Notes: generated by a model from the letters alone, not told the origin. A stretch of 64,000 nucleotides of DNA from Caldilineaceae bacterium (GCA_020846635.1 JADLDO010000027.1:124001-188000), one strand, 5' to 3'; counted from the stretch's first letter, positions 45,918 through 55,046 are shown. Numbers and translations are program-made.

Positions 45918-46739
45918 CTACCCTGTCAACGCGCCCCCAACGTGCCGAACACTCTTTCTCAAGAGACGACGCTGGCGTGCCGCTTCAAAAAGAATCACCG
46001 ATCCGGCAACGGCTGCATTCAGCGATTCTGTCTCGCCCTGCATCGGGATCGTAATGGCAACGGCTTGCCGCCGCACCCACGCGCTGGCGCCGCTCGCTTC
46101 GCCCCCCACCACCAACGTCGCCGCCACCGACCAATCCACCTCATCATAGCTCACTACGCCCGCGGCCTCAGCCAGATAGAGCGGCTGGTGAATGTCCACC
46201 CAAGCCAACACCTCATCCCACTGCTCACAGATGCGGATAGGCGTGCGAAAATGGGCGCCCATCCCTGCGCGCAACACCTTCTCATTAAAGGGATCCACCG
46301 TTTCCGGCCCAAAGACAACGAGGTCAACCCCGGCAGCCGCAGCACTGCGTAACAATGTTCCTGCATTGCCAGGATCGCGCACCTGATCCAACAGCAGCGT
46401 CAAGGTGCGTGGTGATGGCACATGCAGGCGCGGCAAACCGGCCACGGCAGCAATGCCCTGCGGTGTCACAGTCTCGCTCAACGTGGCAAAAACGCTCATG
46501 CTACAGGGTACTAGCTCGATTCCCGCCGCAGCCAACAGGTCGAGTAATTCAGCAAGCGCACTCTCGGCCTCTAGCACTTCGGGCGCATAGAAGACATGGC
46601 GCAGCGCGGCCCCCGTCTGCCACGCGTCACGCACCAAGCGCACGCCCTCGATCAACATCTGTCCCTGAGCATAGCGCTCACGGCGGCGCTGGAGCTTGCG
46701 CGCTTCTTTGATTCGATTGTTGCTTGGACTCGTGATCAT
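45918..46739 (-). CDS. SpoU/TrmH family RNA 2'-O-methyltransferase
   Basis: Start taken at MITSPSNNRIKEARKLQRR (46739). The 273-residue protein has the N-terminal RNA-binding (L30e-like) substrate domain (FLIEGVRLV-like MLIEGVRLVRDAW) and a C-terminal SPOUT knot with motif 1 LLLDQVRDPGNAGTLLRSA, motif 2 VVGGEASGAS and motif 3 IPMQGETESLNAAVAGSVIL. It methylates a ribose in 23S rRNA or tRNA with S-adenosylmethionine; the target nucleotide cannot be told. It lies immediately after the ribosomal protein operon, behind its terminator. Confidence 0.92.
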   Translation of the reverse strand: MITSPSNNRIKEARKLQRRRERYAQGQMLIEGVRLVRDAWQTGAALRHVFYAPEVLEAESALAELLDLLAAAGIELVPCSMSVFATLSETVTPQGIAAVAGLPRLHVPSPRTLTLLLDQVRDPGNAGTLLRSAAAAGVDLVVFGPETVDPFNEKVLRAGMGAHFRTPIRICEQWDEVLAWVDIHQPLYLAEAAGVVSYDEVDWSVAATLVVGGEASGASAWVRRQAVAITIPMQGETESLNAAVAGSVILFEAARQRRLLRKSVRHVGGALTG

Positions 46740-46786
46740 CGCGCGTGCCAACCCACCCTCAATTAACAAATAGACGAACAAAAAGA

Positions 46787-46819
46787 AAAGCGGCAGGAGC
46801 CGGAAGCCCCTGCCGCTTT
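46787..46819 (-). terminator. Terminator of the infC-rpmI-rplT group
   Basis: Stem AAAGCGGCAGG / CCTGCCGCTTT, followed on the minus strand by TTTTCTTTTTGT. It lies 80 bases after the rplT stop and partly in front of the methyltransferase gene. Confidence 0.85.
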
Positions 46820-46898
46820 GTTGCCAGTAGATGAACGATTAGGTCATGCGATGTGCGCAATGCGGGCATTGATCTGCGCCGCCCATTGCGCCGCGTAC

Positions 46899-47255
46899 TT
46901 ATGACAACTGTGCCTTAGCGACCTCTGCCAGTTTGCCAAATGCTGTGATATCACGCACAGCAATGTCGGCTAGCACCTTGCGGTCCACTTGGACATTCGC
47001 CAGCCTCAGCCCGTGGACGAGGCGGCTGTAGCTCAACCCGCTAAGGCGCGCGGCGGCGTTGATGCGTGTAATCCACAAACGGCGGAAATCGCGCTTGCGG
47101 TTGCGGCGGTCGCGGAACGCATAGAACAGAGACTTGAGCATTGCTTCATTGGCTCGGCGAAACAGCAAGTGCTTAGAGCCATATTGGCCTTTGGTGAACT
47201 TCAGCACCTTCTTGTGACGATTACGAGCGTATACCCTCGGTCGAGACCTCGGCAT
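46899..47255 (-). CDS. rplT: 50S ribosomal protein L20
   Basis: 118 residues, the standard length. It opens [20 protein letters not shown] and contains the conserved [25 protein letters not shown] and [20 protein letters not shown] (each trimmed here). L20 binds 23S rRNA early in assembly and in many bacteria represses this operon by binding its mRNA. It is the last gene of infC-rpmI-rplT, 109 bases after rpmI. Confidence 0.97.
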   Translation of the reverse strand: MPRSRPRVYARNRHKKVLKFTKGQYGSKHLLFRRANEAMLKSLFYAFRDRRNRKRDFRRLWITRINAAARLSGLSYSRLVHGLRLANVQVDRKVLADIAVRDITAFGKLAEVAKAQLS

Positions 47256-47364
47256 GATTCATTCTCCTTCCGTGAGGGCGGAAGCTGCAAAATGCACTTC
47301 GCTTTGGGAGCCTGTCACGTACTAGTAAACCGATTTGCGAAAATTTAACTGGGCAGGGTGCTTA

Positions 47365-47571
47365 TTAAGTCGCAGCCTTGCCCGCCAACACCTGAACCTT
47401 CTTGACAATGCTCTTCACCGAAGAAGGTACGGCATGGCGGAAATCACTATTCAAACTTGATTTTTTGTTGCGGCGAAGATGGCTGCGACCAGGCTTCATC
47501 CGCATCACTTTCCCATTTTTGGTCAGGCGGAAGCGTTTCGCCGTTCCTTTGTGGGTCTTTAGCTTAGGCAT
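47365..47571 (-). CDS. rpmI: 50S ribosomal protein L35
   Basis: Start at MPKLKTHKGTAKRF (47571), 5 bases after AGGAGG; the adjacent upstream ATG is too close to it. The 68-residue basic protein has the typical KTHKGTAKRFRLTKNGKV and LRRNKKSSLNSDFRHAV segments. It is a component of the large ribosomal subunit. A U-tailed hairpin in the 220-base gap after infC may set its expression relative to IF-3. Confidence 0.96.
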   Translation of the reverse strand: MPKLKTHKGTAKRFRLTKNGKVMRMKPGRSHLRRNKKSSLNSDFRHAVPSSVKSIVKKVQVLAGKAAT

Positions 47572-47670
47572 CATAGCCTCCTGTTCTAGCAAATACCGTT
47601 CCGACGAGCTACATACAATACAACGGGCTTCGTTCACTACAGGCTACAGTCACTACTGGCAAACATACAA

Positions 47671-47690
47671 AAACGGGCAAATGCCCGTTC
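47671..47690 (-). promoter_or_regulatory. Terminator-like hairpin between infC and rpmI
   Basis: AACGGGC-ATTT-GCCCGTT followed by TTTTG on the minus strand, 100 bases after the infC stop and 100 before rpmI. It could attenuate readthrough into rpmI-rplT. Confidence 0.6.
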
Positions 47691-47792
47691 ATTGTAACTT
47701 GTGGATTCGACCGCTCCATCCCACAGGCACAACCAACGTCCGGCAAACAGAACTTTCCGACGTTCATTTGCCAGGGAGAGCGCGCACGCCGC

Positions 47793-48314
47793 CTATTCGA
47801 TCGGGGCCAACAACATCACCATACTGCGCCCATCCAAAATCGGCCTAGACTCAATGGTGACCACGTCGGACACATCATTGGCTACCCGGTCGAGGAGTTC
47901 TTGGGCCACCTCTGGGTGATAAATTTCCCGTCCGCGGAAACGAATCCGTACGCGGACCTTCGCTCCCTCTTTGGCGAACTTACGAATCTTGGTCAAGACG
48001 ACTTGGATGTCGTGTTCGTCCGTCTTGGGCCGCAACCGGACTTCCTTTACCTCAATCTGCTTCTGCGCCTTGCGCGATTCTCGCTCGCGCTTTTGTTTCT
48101 CATAGAGATACTTGCCATAATCCATCAGCCTACAGACTGGTGGCTCGGCATTAGGCGCAACTTCGACCAGATCAAGTTCTTGCTCCTCTGCGATGGCAAG
48201 TGCATCGCGCGTGAGCATGATTCCTAGCTGCTGGCCGTCAGCACCGATCAAACGGACTTCTCGCGCCCGTATGGCTCGGTTGACACGTGTGCTGTCTTGA
48301 ACAGACGTCTTCAA
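47793..48314 (-). CDS. infC: Translation initiation factor IF-3
   Basis: 173 residues. The N-domain (VNRAIRAREVRLIGADGQQL, VEVAPNAEPPVCRLMDYGKY) and C-domain (KEVRLRPKTDEHDIQVVLTK) are joined by a charged helix. IF-3 binds the 30S subunit and checks the start codon. The frame is closed by an in-frame TAG just upstream, leaving a TTG codon as the only reasonable start, with GGAG 9 bases before it. Non-ATG starts are typical of infC because IF-3 discriminates against its own initiation. Confidence 0.96.
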   Translation of the reverse strand: MKTSVQDSTRVNRAIRAREVRLIGADGQQLGIMLTRDALAIAEEQELDLVEVAPNAEPPVCRLMDYGKYLYEKQKRERESRKAQKQIEVKEVRLRPKTDEHDIQVVLTKIRKFAKEGAKVRVRIRFRGREIYHPEVAQELLDRVANDVSDVVTIESRPILDGRSMVMLLAPIE

Positions 48315-48551
48315 ACTATCTTTCTCCGCTTTATGCTAATCTCCTTGACGTGAGGCTGTGTACGACTGCTGCATCACACCGTCGCATCACATGGCCCCAA
48401 TAACAACGGCGTCTCCACCAGAACCAACCTGCCCTGTCCAATCCAATGCCAGACGCGACAGATCGCGGACGACGCCAATACCTTATAGTATAGCACCATG
48501 CCCAGTGTGCGTCAAATCCACTTCAAACTCCCAAGAGATATAGCCCTACCT

Positions 48552-48594
48552 CCTTCCCGGAAGCGGGGAGCCCTCCGGGCCGCTTCCGGGAAGG
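48552..48594. repeat. CCCGGAAGC-family palindrome, copy 3
   Basis: Perfect 15-bp arms CCTTCCCGGAAGCGG / CCGCTTCCGGGAAGG around a 13-base loop. It lies 11 bases after the thrS stop on the minus strand. There is no U tract, so termination would not be intrinsic. Confidence 0.75.
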
Positions 48595-48605
48595 GTAATC
48601 TCGAA

Positions 48606-50471
48606 CTACAACTCTGCCGAGCGAGTGGTGATACGCTCCTTCACAAGCGCCTCGAACTCAGCAAACGGCATCCCATTCTGACGGCTGCCATCGCGCTTAC
48701 GCAGTGCCACAGTCTGATCCTGAACCTCCTGATCGCCTACCACCAGCATATAGGGAACCTTCATCAACTGCGCGTTGCGAATCTTGGCGTTCATCCGCTC
48801 ATTGCTCAAATCGGCCTCGGCGCGCACCCCTGCCTCCACCAATCGCTCCGCAAGAGTCACCGCGTATTCATCATGCGCACTGGTAATCGGCACCACCGCA
48901 ACTTGCTGTGGGGCCAACCACACGGGGAAGTTGCCCGCATAATGCTCAATCAAGAAGCCAATCAACCGTTCATGGGTGCTGAGTGGCGCGCGATGAATAC
49001 AGAGCGGAGTCTCATCCTTGCCCTCACTGTTGACAAAGGTGAGATCGAAGCGGCCCGGCTGGGCAAAGTCCACCTGGTTGGTCGCCAGTGTAAACTCACG
49101 CCCAATCGCGCTCCAGATCTGCACATCGATCTTCGGCCCATAGAATGCGGCCTCGTCCGGCACTTCTACAAAGGGAACATTGCCGTTGGTCATGGTGCGG
49201 CGCACCATCTCCTCGGTCTTTTCCCAAAGGCGCGCATTGTCAACATACTTCTTACCCAGCCCCTTGGGGTGATGGGTGCTCAAACGCATGACATACTTGT
49301 CAATGCCAAAGAGCTCGAAATAACGATGATAGAGCGCGATCACCCCCATAAACTCCTGCTCAAACTGTTCCTCTGAACAGTAAATATGCGCGTCGTTCAT
49401 CTGCATCGAGCGCACACGCATCAAGCCAAAGAGTTCGCCGCTCTTTTCATAGCGATAGCAGGTTCCATATTCGGCAAAGCGCACAGGCAGTTCGCGATAG
49501 CTGCGCGACTTGGCCCCGAACAGCTTATGATGCATGGGGCAGTTCATCGGCTTGACGAAATAGCGCACTCCCTCCAGGTCCATCGGCGGATACATGGATT
49601 CGGCGTAATAGGGCAAATGACCGCTGCGCAGGAACAGCGCATCCTTTGCCAGATGTGGAGTACGCACGCGCTGATAGCCCGCCTTCAACTCCACCTCTTT
49701 CGCCAATCGCTCCAACTCCTCGATGAGGATGCCGCCGTTAGGCAGCCAAAGCGGCAGCCCCGGCCCGACCTCGTCATCAAAGATGAAGATCTCCAACTCG
49801 CGCCCAAGCTTACGATGATCCCGTTTCTTGGCTTCCTCGATCATCTGCAAGTATTGGTTGAGTTCTTGCTTGTTACGCCAGGCAGTGCCATAGATGCGCT
49901 GCAACATGGGGTTGGCTTCATCCCCGCGCCAATAGGCACCCGCCACACTCAGCAGCTTAAAGGCATCCGGCGGAATCTGCCCTGTGTTCTCCACATGCGG
50001 CCCGCGACAGAGATCTTCAAAAGTATCCTGCTTATAGGTGCTGATGACGACCTTAGCATCGACCTCGTTGCCATACTCGTCGATGCCGCCCCTGGCTAGG
50101 CCATCAATCAATTCCAGCTTATAGGGCTGGTCATGAAAGAGGGCGCGCGCCTCATCCGCGCTCACCTCGCGATAGACAAAATTGTGCTTGCCTGAGATAA
50201 TCTGGCGCATGCGCTTCTCGATCTGCTCCAGATCCTCTGGGGTAAAGGTGCGCGGCTTGCCGTCGGCATCGGTACCCAGGTCAAAATCATAATAGAAGCC
50301 CGTGTCAATAGGCGGCCCAATGGCAATCTTGGCTTCGGGGTAAAGCTCCAACACGGCTTCGGCCATCACATGCGCGGCGCTGTGACGAATGCGATAGAGC
50401 TTCTCTTGGTCTTTTTGGGCCTGCTCATCCTGAGATAGAACAGCCTGGCCCTGTTGATGTTGCCCACTCAT
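48606..50471 (-). CDS. thrS: Threonyl-tRNA synthetase, lacking the TGS domain
   Basis: Start at MSGQHQQGQA (50471), shortly after CAGGAG. The 621-residue enzyme begins almost directly with the editing domain (RHSAAHVMAEAV and CRGPHVENTG), so the 60-residue TGS domain that usually opens bacterial ThrRS is absent. The class II core has motif 2 in FAEYGTCYRYEKSGELFGL and motif 3 in RAPLSTHERLIGFLIEHY. Zinc ligands are the Cys of MNCPMHH, His of NDAHIYC and His of CIHRAPLS. The anticodon domain closes the protein (VAVVPITSAHDEYA). It charges tRNA-Thr. It lies 33 bases after an M20 peptidase gene, and both are behind a T-box leader. Confidence 0.95.
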   Translation of the reverse strand: MSGQHQQGQAVLSQDEQAQKDQEKLYRIRHSAAHVMAEAVLELYPEAKIAIGPPIDTGFYYDFDLGTDADGKPRTFTPEDLEQIEKRMRQIISGKHNFVYREVSADEARALFHDQPYKLELIDGLARGGIDEYGNEVDAKVVISTYKQDTFEDLCRGPHVENTGQIPPDAFKLLSVAGAYWRGDEANPMLQRIYGTAWRNKQELNQYLQMIEEAKKRDHRKLGRELEIFIFDDEVGPGLPLWLPNGGILIEELERLAKEVELKAGYQRVRTPHLAKDALFLRSGHLPYYAESMYPPMDLEGVRYFVKPMNCPMHHKLFGAKSRSYRELPVRFAEYGTCYRYEKSGELFGLMRVRSMQMNDAHIYCSEEQFEQEFMGVIALYHRYFELFGIDKYVMRLSTHHPKGLGKKYVDNARLWEKTEEMVRRTMTNGNVPFVEVPDEAAFYGPKIDVQIWSAIGREFTLATNQVDFAQPGRFDLTFVNSEGKDETPLCIHRAPLSTHERLIGFLIEHYAGNFPVWLAPQQVAVVPITSAHDEYAVTLAERLVEAGVRAEADLSNERMNAKIRNAQLMKVPYMLVVGDQEVQDQTVALRKRDGSRQNGMPFAEFEALVKERITTRSAEL

Positions 50472-50504
50472 AATTCTCTCCTGCCTTTTTGGGGCGATTT
50501 CCAC

Positions 50505-51716
50505 CTACGACACGCTAGACGACTCACCAGTCGCTAGCCACTCTGCCACCTGCCAACTCAATAACAATAAATGGCTCATCCCTCGCTGCAACGGTTCTGT
50601 GCTAATCCACTCTTGCAGCCGGTGGGCATTGCTCCCATCCGTGATCCCGACACAGATGGCGGGAATCCCGCGGCTCAAGGGAATATTGGCATCGGTACTG
50701 CTGATGCGTAAATCAGCATCATGTGCATAACCTACAGCCTTCAGTGCATGTTCTGAGGCCACGACCAGCGGATGATCGGCAGGAATACTGCCTGGTGGCC
50801 GGTCACCAATCACCTCTGTCTCAACCGTGACCCCCCGATGCTGCCACATCGGTCTCCGGTAGCGAGCGACAATCTCCATTACCTGGTCGATAATCCACGC
50901 CAGCGTTTCTGGTTCCTCGCTGCGTAAATCCAACTCCAGCCAAGCGTGCTGGGCAATCGTATTGACCGAGGTGCCACCTTCCATACGCCCGATATTAAAC
51001 GTCGTGCGCGGCGTCTCAGGGGAGCGAATGCGGGTCAAATCTGCCGCCAGTTGCGCCAACACATGCAGCGCACTCGACGCCCCAAAGTCGCTCCAGCTAT
51101 GCCCTCCCGTAGCCGTTACGCTGATGCGGTAGCGGCGAGAACCCAACGCCCGGTGCACCACGCGCCCGAAGCCCATCCCCTCTAGGACGACAGACGCACC
51201 GATGCGATCTTCCAGAGCATCCACGAGCGCACGCATACCACGCAGGTCACCCAACCCCTCTTCCTGGCTGTTGGCGGCGAACCAAATATCGACGGGCGGC
51301 GGCGGCAGCAGAGGCATCACCGCGAGCAATTCCAGCAGCGCAGCCACGCCCATCGAGTTGTCACCGATCCCCGGCCCATAGACACGGTTCTTATGCGGCT
51401 CATAGCGTACCGATAGGTCGGTGTCTATGCCAAAGACCGTGTCGGTGTGAGCGCTGATCAGCAGCGCCGGGCCACTTTGTGCGCCAGGCCAACGCCCATA
51501 GACATTATCGGTCACGGGATCATAGACCATTTCTTGCAGCCCCGACTTCCTCATGCGCTCCGCAACCCAGGCCGCGCGGGCCGCTTCTTCTCCCGTGGGC
51601 GCAGGGATCTGCTGAATCGCAACGCACAACGCCACCAGATCGGCTGCCGGTTTTGACCAGCGTCGCGCTGCTTCCGTCAGGGCCGGATACTCAGCAAATT
51701 TCTCTGTCTCAATCAT
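50505..51716 (-). CDS. M20 family metallopeptidase
   Basis: Start taken at MIETEKFAEY (51716); the frame stays open 249 bases further up only because it reads through the T-box leader. The 403-residue protein has the di-zinc ligands of M20 enzymes: His/Asp in ISAHTDTVFG, Asp in GIGDNSMGVAA, Glu pair in NSQEEGLGDL, and the final His in DGSNAHRLQEW. A dimerisation domain holds HRALGSRRYRISVTATGGHSW (in part). It resembles PepT-like tripeptidases or carboxypeptidases. Sharing a threonine T-box with thrS suggests it frees amino acids from peptides when threonine runs short; this is inference. Confidence 0.88.
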   Translation of the reverse strand: MIETEKFAEYPALTEAARRWSKPAADLVALCVAIQQIPAPTGEEAARAAWVAERMRKSGLQEMVYDPVTDNVYGRWPGAQSGPALLISAHTDTVFGIDTDLSVRYEPHKNRVYGPGIGDNSMGVAALLELLAVMPLLPPPPVDIWFAANSQEEGLGDLRGMRALVDALEDRIGASVVLEGMGFGRVVHRALGSRRYRISVTATGGHSWSDFGASSALHVLAQLAADLTRIRSPETPRTTFNIGRMEGGTSVNTIAQHAWLELDLRSEEPETLAWIIDQVMEIVARYRRPMWQHRGVTVETEVIGDRPPGSIPADHPLVVASEHALKAVGYAHDADLRISSTDANIPLSRGIPAICVGITDGSNAHRLQEWISTEPLQRGMSHLLLLSWQVAEWLATGESSSVS

Positions 51717-51791
51717 CCCTGTCCGCGCTTCCTGCCGTATCCGGCATGACCCAAATGGACATAATTCAAATCCACAGGTGCAAAACCAATA

Positions 51792-52066
51792 GAAAAAGCC
51801 CCATCCCGGCATGGGACGAGGCTTTGGCTCGCGGTTCCACCCATGTTGCCGCGTTTGTGACGCATGCCCTCTCCTATCGGACATTCTCTCAAAACGCGAC
51901 CACTTGTGTAGCCGGTAACGGGGCCAGCCGGGATGAATTACTAGGCAGCGCAGGCTGCTGTTCATGGATCCGCTCTCAGGTGGTCTTCACAAGCTTTGTC
52001 CGACACGACTTCCAGCCGCTGGTCATGTCTCTCTGGCGACAAGTTTGCCTGTTACTGCTCCTGATC
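51792..52066 (-). promoter_or_regulatory. T-box riboswitch, threonine-type specifier
   Basis: The diagnostic T-box bases GGGTGGAACCGCG lie at 51842-51830 on the minus strand. They are followed by a terminator hairpin (AAAGC, CCCAT / ATGGG, GCTTTTTC; to about 51792). Upstream, Stem I is closed by GATC (52066) and GGATC and contains AGGAGCAGTAA, CCAGAGAG and GGCTGGAAG-like elements. In the specifier position the sequence is GAAG-ACC-ACC-TGAGAG (51984-51979 for the two ACC triplets), a threonine codon. Uncharged tRNA-Thr would therefore prevent termination and turn on the M20 peptidase and thrS genes. Confidence 0.87.
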
Positions 52067-52155
52067 GACGCTTTGTGTTGATAGCAATCTGCCCGATCTC
52101 CACAAAACATGCTTGCGAGCCGGGCACCTGTACATCAAACAACTTAAGTAAATCC

Positions 52156-52231
<76 letters not shown>

Positions 52232-52283
52232 GCTGCTTCAATAAAGACGAGTATATCATGCACTACGATACGCGCCAAATTTT

Positions 52284-52949
52284 TCAGTTGGCAAAAATAT
52301 AGCCGGTTGGCCCGCTGCTCATCTCCCCCAGGTCGCCCTGCGTCTCAACCATATAGCGCAGAAGCAATAACTCACAGGAGAGCAAATAACGCTCCCGATC
52401 CAAGATTTCGGGCACACCGGCAAGCGCCAGCAACTTTTGCTTATCCCGATTGTCCACTTGCAGCGCAATTGCCACCAAAAAAGCCAGGGTTGTCGGGTCC
52501 TCCGGCAAGCGGTCAAGCTTTAATTCGGTTTGGCTGGCTTCGCTCAACAAAGCCACATACTCGATGATCTTCGGGCGCACACGATACGCCATCTCCGCCG
52601 CGGCCTTTGTACTGCCGTTGACAATCGGATATTGCGCGACCTTTGCGCTCAGATAGGAATGGCTGTTGTCCAATTCCAAAATGCGAAAACGCTGTGTACC
52701 CACCGCGGTGATATTCATGCCACCATCGGCTAAACGATCCACCTTCACGATGCGCGCAGCAGTGCCAATCGGATAAGGCTTCGCACTCCCGCCGACCTCA
52801 TCCCCTTCTTCAATCAACACCACACCAAAGGGAATATCTTCCTGGACACAGCGTTCGATCATCTCCCGATAACGCGGCTCAAAAATATGCAGAGGCAGCA
52901 TCATGCCGGGGAACAGCACGACATTTAACGGGAAGAGGGGCATATCCAT
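52284..52949 (-). CDS. Lon N-terminal (substrate-binding) domain protein
   Basis: Start taken at MDMPLFPLNVV (52949); the frame runs to 53015 with no better ribosome site, so it is uncertain. The 221-residue protein is only the LON substrate-binding domain: it opens PLFPLNVVLFPGMMLPLHIFEPRYREMIER and continues FGVVLIEEGDEVG, IGTAARIVKVDRLADGGMNI (each quoted in part). No ATPase or protease domain follows. Stand-alone LON-domain proteins are widespread and of unclear function. It is preceded by the truD unit. Confidence 0.85.
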   Translation of the reverse strand: MDMPLFPLNVVLFPGMMLPLHIFEPRYREMIERCVQEDIPFGVVLIEEGDEVGGSAKPYPIGTAARIVKVDRLADGGMNITAVGTQRFRILELDNSHSYLSAKVAQYPIVNGSTKAAAEMAYRVRPKIIEYVALLSEASQTELKLDRLPEDPTTLAFLVAIALQVDNRDKQKLLALAGVPEILDRERYLLSCELLLLRYMVETQGDLGEMSSGPTGYIFAN

Positions 52950-53099
52950 GGGATCAGTCCGCTGGTCTTCATGCTGTCCACCATCCAGTGGTGAACGGCG
53001 ATGGCTCTTTTTCACTCCTGTACCTTACCTTTATAAAACATGCCGTATGGACACATCCTGTGAGTCCACACTTGCATTAACCCAGAGATCATCCCTAGG

Positions 53100-54215
53100 T
53101 CAACCTTCATCTCCTTCATCCAACTCGGGGAGTTGCGCCACTTCCACCTTCATCAGTTCACGCAAGATTGTGGTGGCAAAAGCACCCTTCGGCAGCGAAA
53201 ATGAGACAGTCAGCCCTTGCAGCGTCTCGTTCTTCTCCACCGCACAATCGGGCAAGAGCAGCCGCCCCAACCGTCGCGTTCCCTCTATGCGCGCTGCCTC
53301 AAAATGGGCCATTGTTACAGGCGTTTCGGCCAAAATCTCGGCTTCGAGTTCTGCTGCGGCGTCCGTCGCCGCCCACATCTTGGGGCCAAACATGGGTGCG
53401 GTAAAGCTGATCTCTTGCGCCTCATAGCGAGGCTGTTCCACGGCGACATCGACCACCGAAAACATACCACCCGTGGCGTGCTTCTTGGCGACATCGCCCG
53501 CCAGCAGATGGGAAAAAGCACCCATCTCGACGCGACGCGCCAGATAGCGGTTACAGAGATAACTCTGATAGGCGCTGCCGAGAAGACGCCGCAGCCACCG
53601 CGCCGACTTGGTACGCGTGCCGAGCAGCATCTCCATCCCCTGGCGCACGTTGCTTCCCGACGTGCCAAAGCGTTGTGGGCCAAAAAAGTTGGGCACTCCC
53701 GTCCGCGCCATCTCCTGTACAATTGCCTGAGCGCGTGCCGGTGCCTCATCCAAGCTGCAAGCTAAATTCGTGATGGTTATAACAAAGCGGTTGCCAAGCA
53801 AATGGCCCAAGCGTAGTTTATTGCGGTGCATATCCGCCCAATGAACCTCAACAGCCAGGTGTTCACGGATGCGCTGCATGGATTCGGTCAAAAACTCTGC
53901 GACCGCTGCTGGAGGTTGATGACCGACATTGAGGCTAAACGTTTGCGTAGTACGCGCCAACTTGTCCTTCATACCGGCGAAACTTACTTCGCTGGTTCTC
54001 AGCCCAAAGAGACGAGCCAACTGCTCTTGCACCTCGCTGGTGGTAAGTCCAACTTTCGTAAGATTCACGTAGAGATGCTGCCCATCACCCTGGGGGGTAT
54101 AAAGCGCAATCTCCTCTACCAAGAAATGGTCAGGGGTGGCGCGCAGTTGTCCACCAATTCCAGGAAATTGCTTCGTAATGTACGGCAGATCGAGCTGCAA
54201 TGATGAGTCTAGCAT
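53100..54215 (-). CDS. truD: tRNA pseudouridine(13) synthase TruD
   Basis: A 371-residue member of the TruD family. The catalytic aspartate lies in SFAGMKDKLARTTQ (GxKDxxA/T motif). Other signatures are FLVEEIALYTPQGDGQHLYV early on, NRFVITITNL, and VPNFFGPQRFG. The TRUD insertion domain occupies roughly residues 165-315. It converts U13 of tRNA-Glu to pseudouridine. The start MLDSSLQLDL lies close to a two-copy 15-bp tandem repeat at 54273-54302. Confidence 0.93.
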   Translation of the reverse strand: MLDSSLQLDLPYITKQFPGIGGQLRATPDHFLVEEIALYTPQGDGQHLYVNLTKVGLTTSEVQEQLARLFGLRTSEVSFAGMKDKLARTTQTFSLNVGHQPPAAVAEFLTESMQRIREHLAVEVHWADMHRNKLRLGHLLGNRFVITITNLACSLDEAPARAQAIVQEMARTGVPNFFGPQRFGTSGSNVRQGMEMLLGTRTKSARWLRRLLGSAYQSYLCNRYLARRVEMGAFSHLLAGDVAKKHATGGMFSVVDVAVEQPRYEAQEISFTAPMFGPKMWAATDAAAELEAEILAETPVTMAHFEAARIEGTRRLGRLLLPDCAVEKNETLQGLTVSFSLPKGAFATTILRELMKVEVAQLPELDEGDEG

Positions 54216-54272
54216 AGGTTGGTCCAGTGTGTGGGAAGATGGGTTCCAAAAGAAAAGAGTGGGGTTTCTGCC

Positions 54273-54302
54273 TTGCGTATACTATGCTTGCGTACACTAT
54301 GT
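54273..54302. repeat. Two tandem 15-bp repeats upstream of truD
   Basis: TTGCGTATACTATGC is followed directly by TTGCGTACACTATGT (two differences). It spans the end of the methyltransferase gene and the spacer before truD. Confidence 0.6.
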
Positions 54303-55028
54303 TTCCGCAAATAGAAGCATCGTGTAACAAAAGGGGGTACCTGTCAGACCACCAAAGCGAAAACCTGCCTCCTCTGCCCAGCGACGCACCAGCGGCGCAG
54401 GCGCATAGGCCGGGTCGGGCAACTCCTCGCTGATGGCAAGCCGCGCCCCTGGCTTCAGCACACGGCGCACCTCATCCAGCGCCAAGACGCGCGCGGGCAA
54501 TTCGCCCAGCACAGCCACCATCAGCGCCACATCGATACTGCCGTCCGGCAAGGGCAGAGTATGGATGCCCGATTGGTGAAAGCGCACTTGTTTGCTCACC
54601 CCGGCTGCGCTCACCCGCTGTTGGGCATGGGCAATCATCTGCGCTTGCAGATCCACGGCGTGAACCGTGCCTGTCTCACCGACGCGCTGCGCCATCTCTT
54701 GGGTAAATAGCCCACTGCCACAGCCCAGATCAGCCACACTCATTCCGGCAAAAAGCCCCACCTTGCCCAAAAGGTCGCCCGGCTTGCGATAGCGCAGGCG
54801 CAGCGGATGTTCTAACCAAGCGGCCTGTTGGTGCGGCATCGGTCGCGGCTGCACCCAAACCCCTGCACGCAGCGCCACTTGTGACCCCACCAGCAGCCCC
54901 GCACCCGCGGCCAAACCGGTGAGCGCGCCACTGGTTACACCGCGTGTCACATTCTGTGTCACACGTTCGAGCGTTCCGCTCAAATTGCTACGAATTGTAC
55001 CGGGTTCGCTTTCCGAAGAAATCGCCAT
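54297..55028 (-). CDS. Class I SAM-dependent methyltransferase
   Basis: A 243-residue protein. Residues 1-60 are an atypical region with a hydrophobic stretch (SGALTGLAAGAGLLVGSQVA) that may be a membrane anchor. The methyltransferase fold starts near 90: motif I VADLGCGSGLFTQ, acidic residue at the next strand end VHAVDLQ, motif IV VALMVAVLGEL, then VLKPGARLAISEEL. The substrate is unknown; the pattern is that of UbiE-like small-molecule enzymes. It starts 18 bases after the ArsA/Get3-like gene and is probably co-transcribed with it. Confidence 0.85.
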   Translation of the reverse strand: MAISSESEPGTIRSNLSGTLERVTQNVTRGVTSGALTGLAAGAGLLVGSQVALRAGVWVQPRPMPHQQAAWLEHPLRLRYRKPGDLLGKVGLFAGMSVADLGCGSGLFTQEMAQRVGETGTVHAVDLQAQMIAHAQQRVSAAGVSKQVRFHQSGIHTLPLPDGSIDVALMVAVLGELPARVLALDEVRRVLKPGARLAISEELPDPAYAPAPLVRRWAEEAGFRFGGLTGTPFCYTMLLFAET

Positions 55029-55046
55029 GAAGCTTCTAAGTCTTTC

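Noticed and set aside
51717..51965. 83-residue N-terminal extension of the M20 peptidase
   Set aside because: The extension is a translation of the T-box leader, including the T-box motif and terminator; the real start is at 51716.
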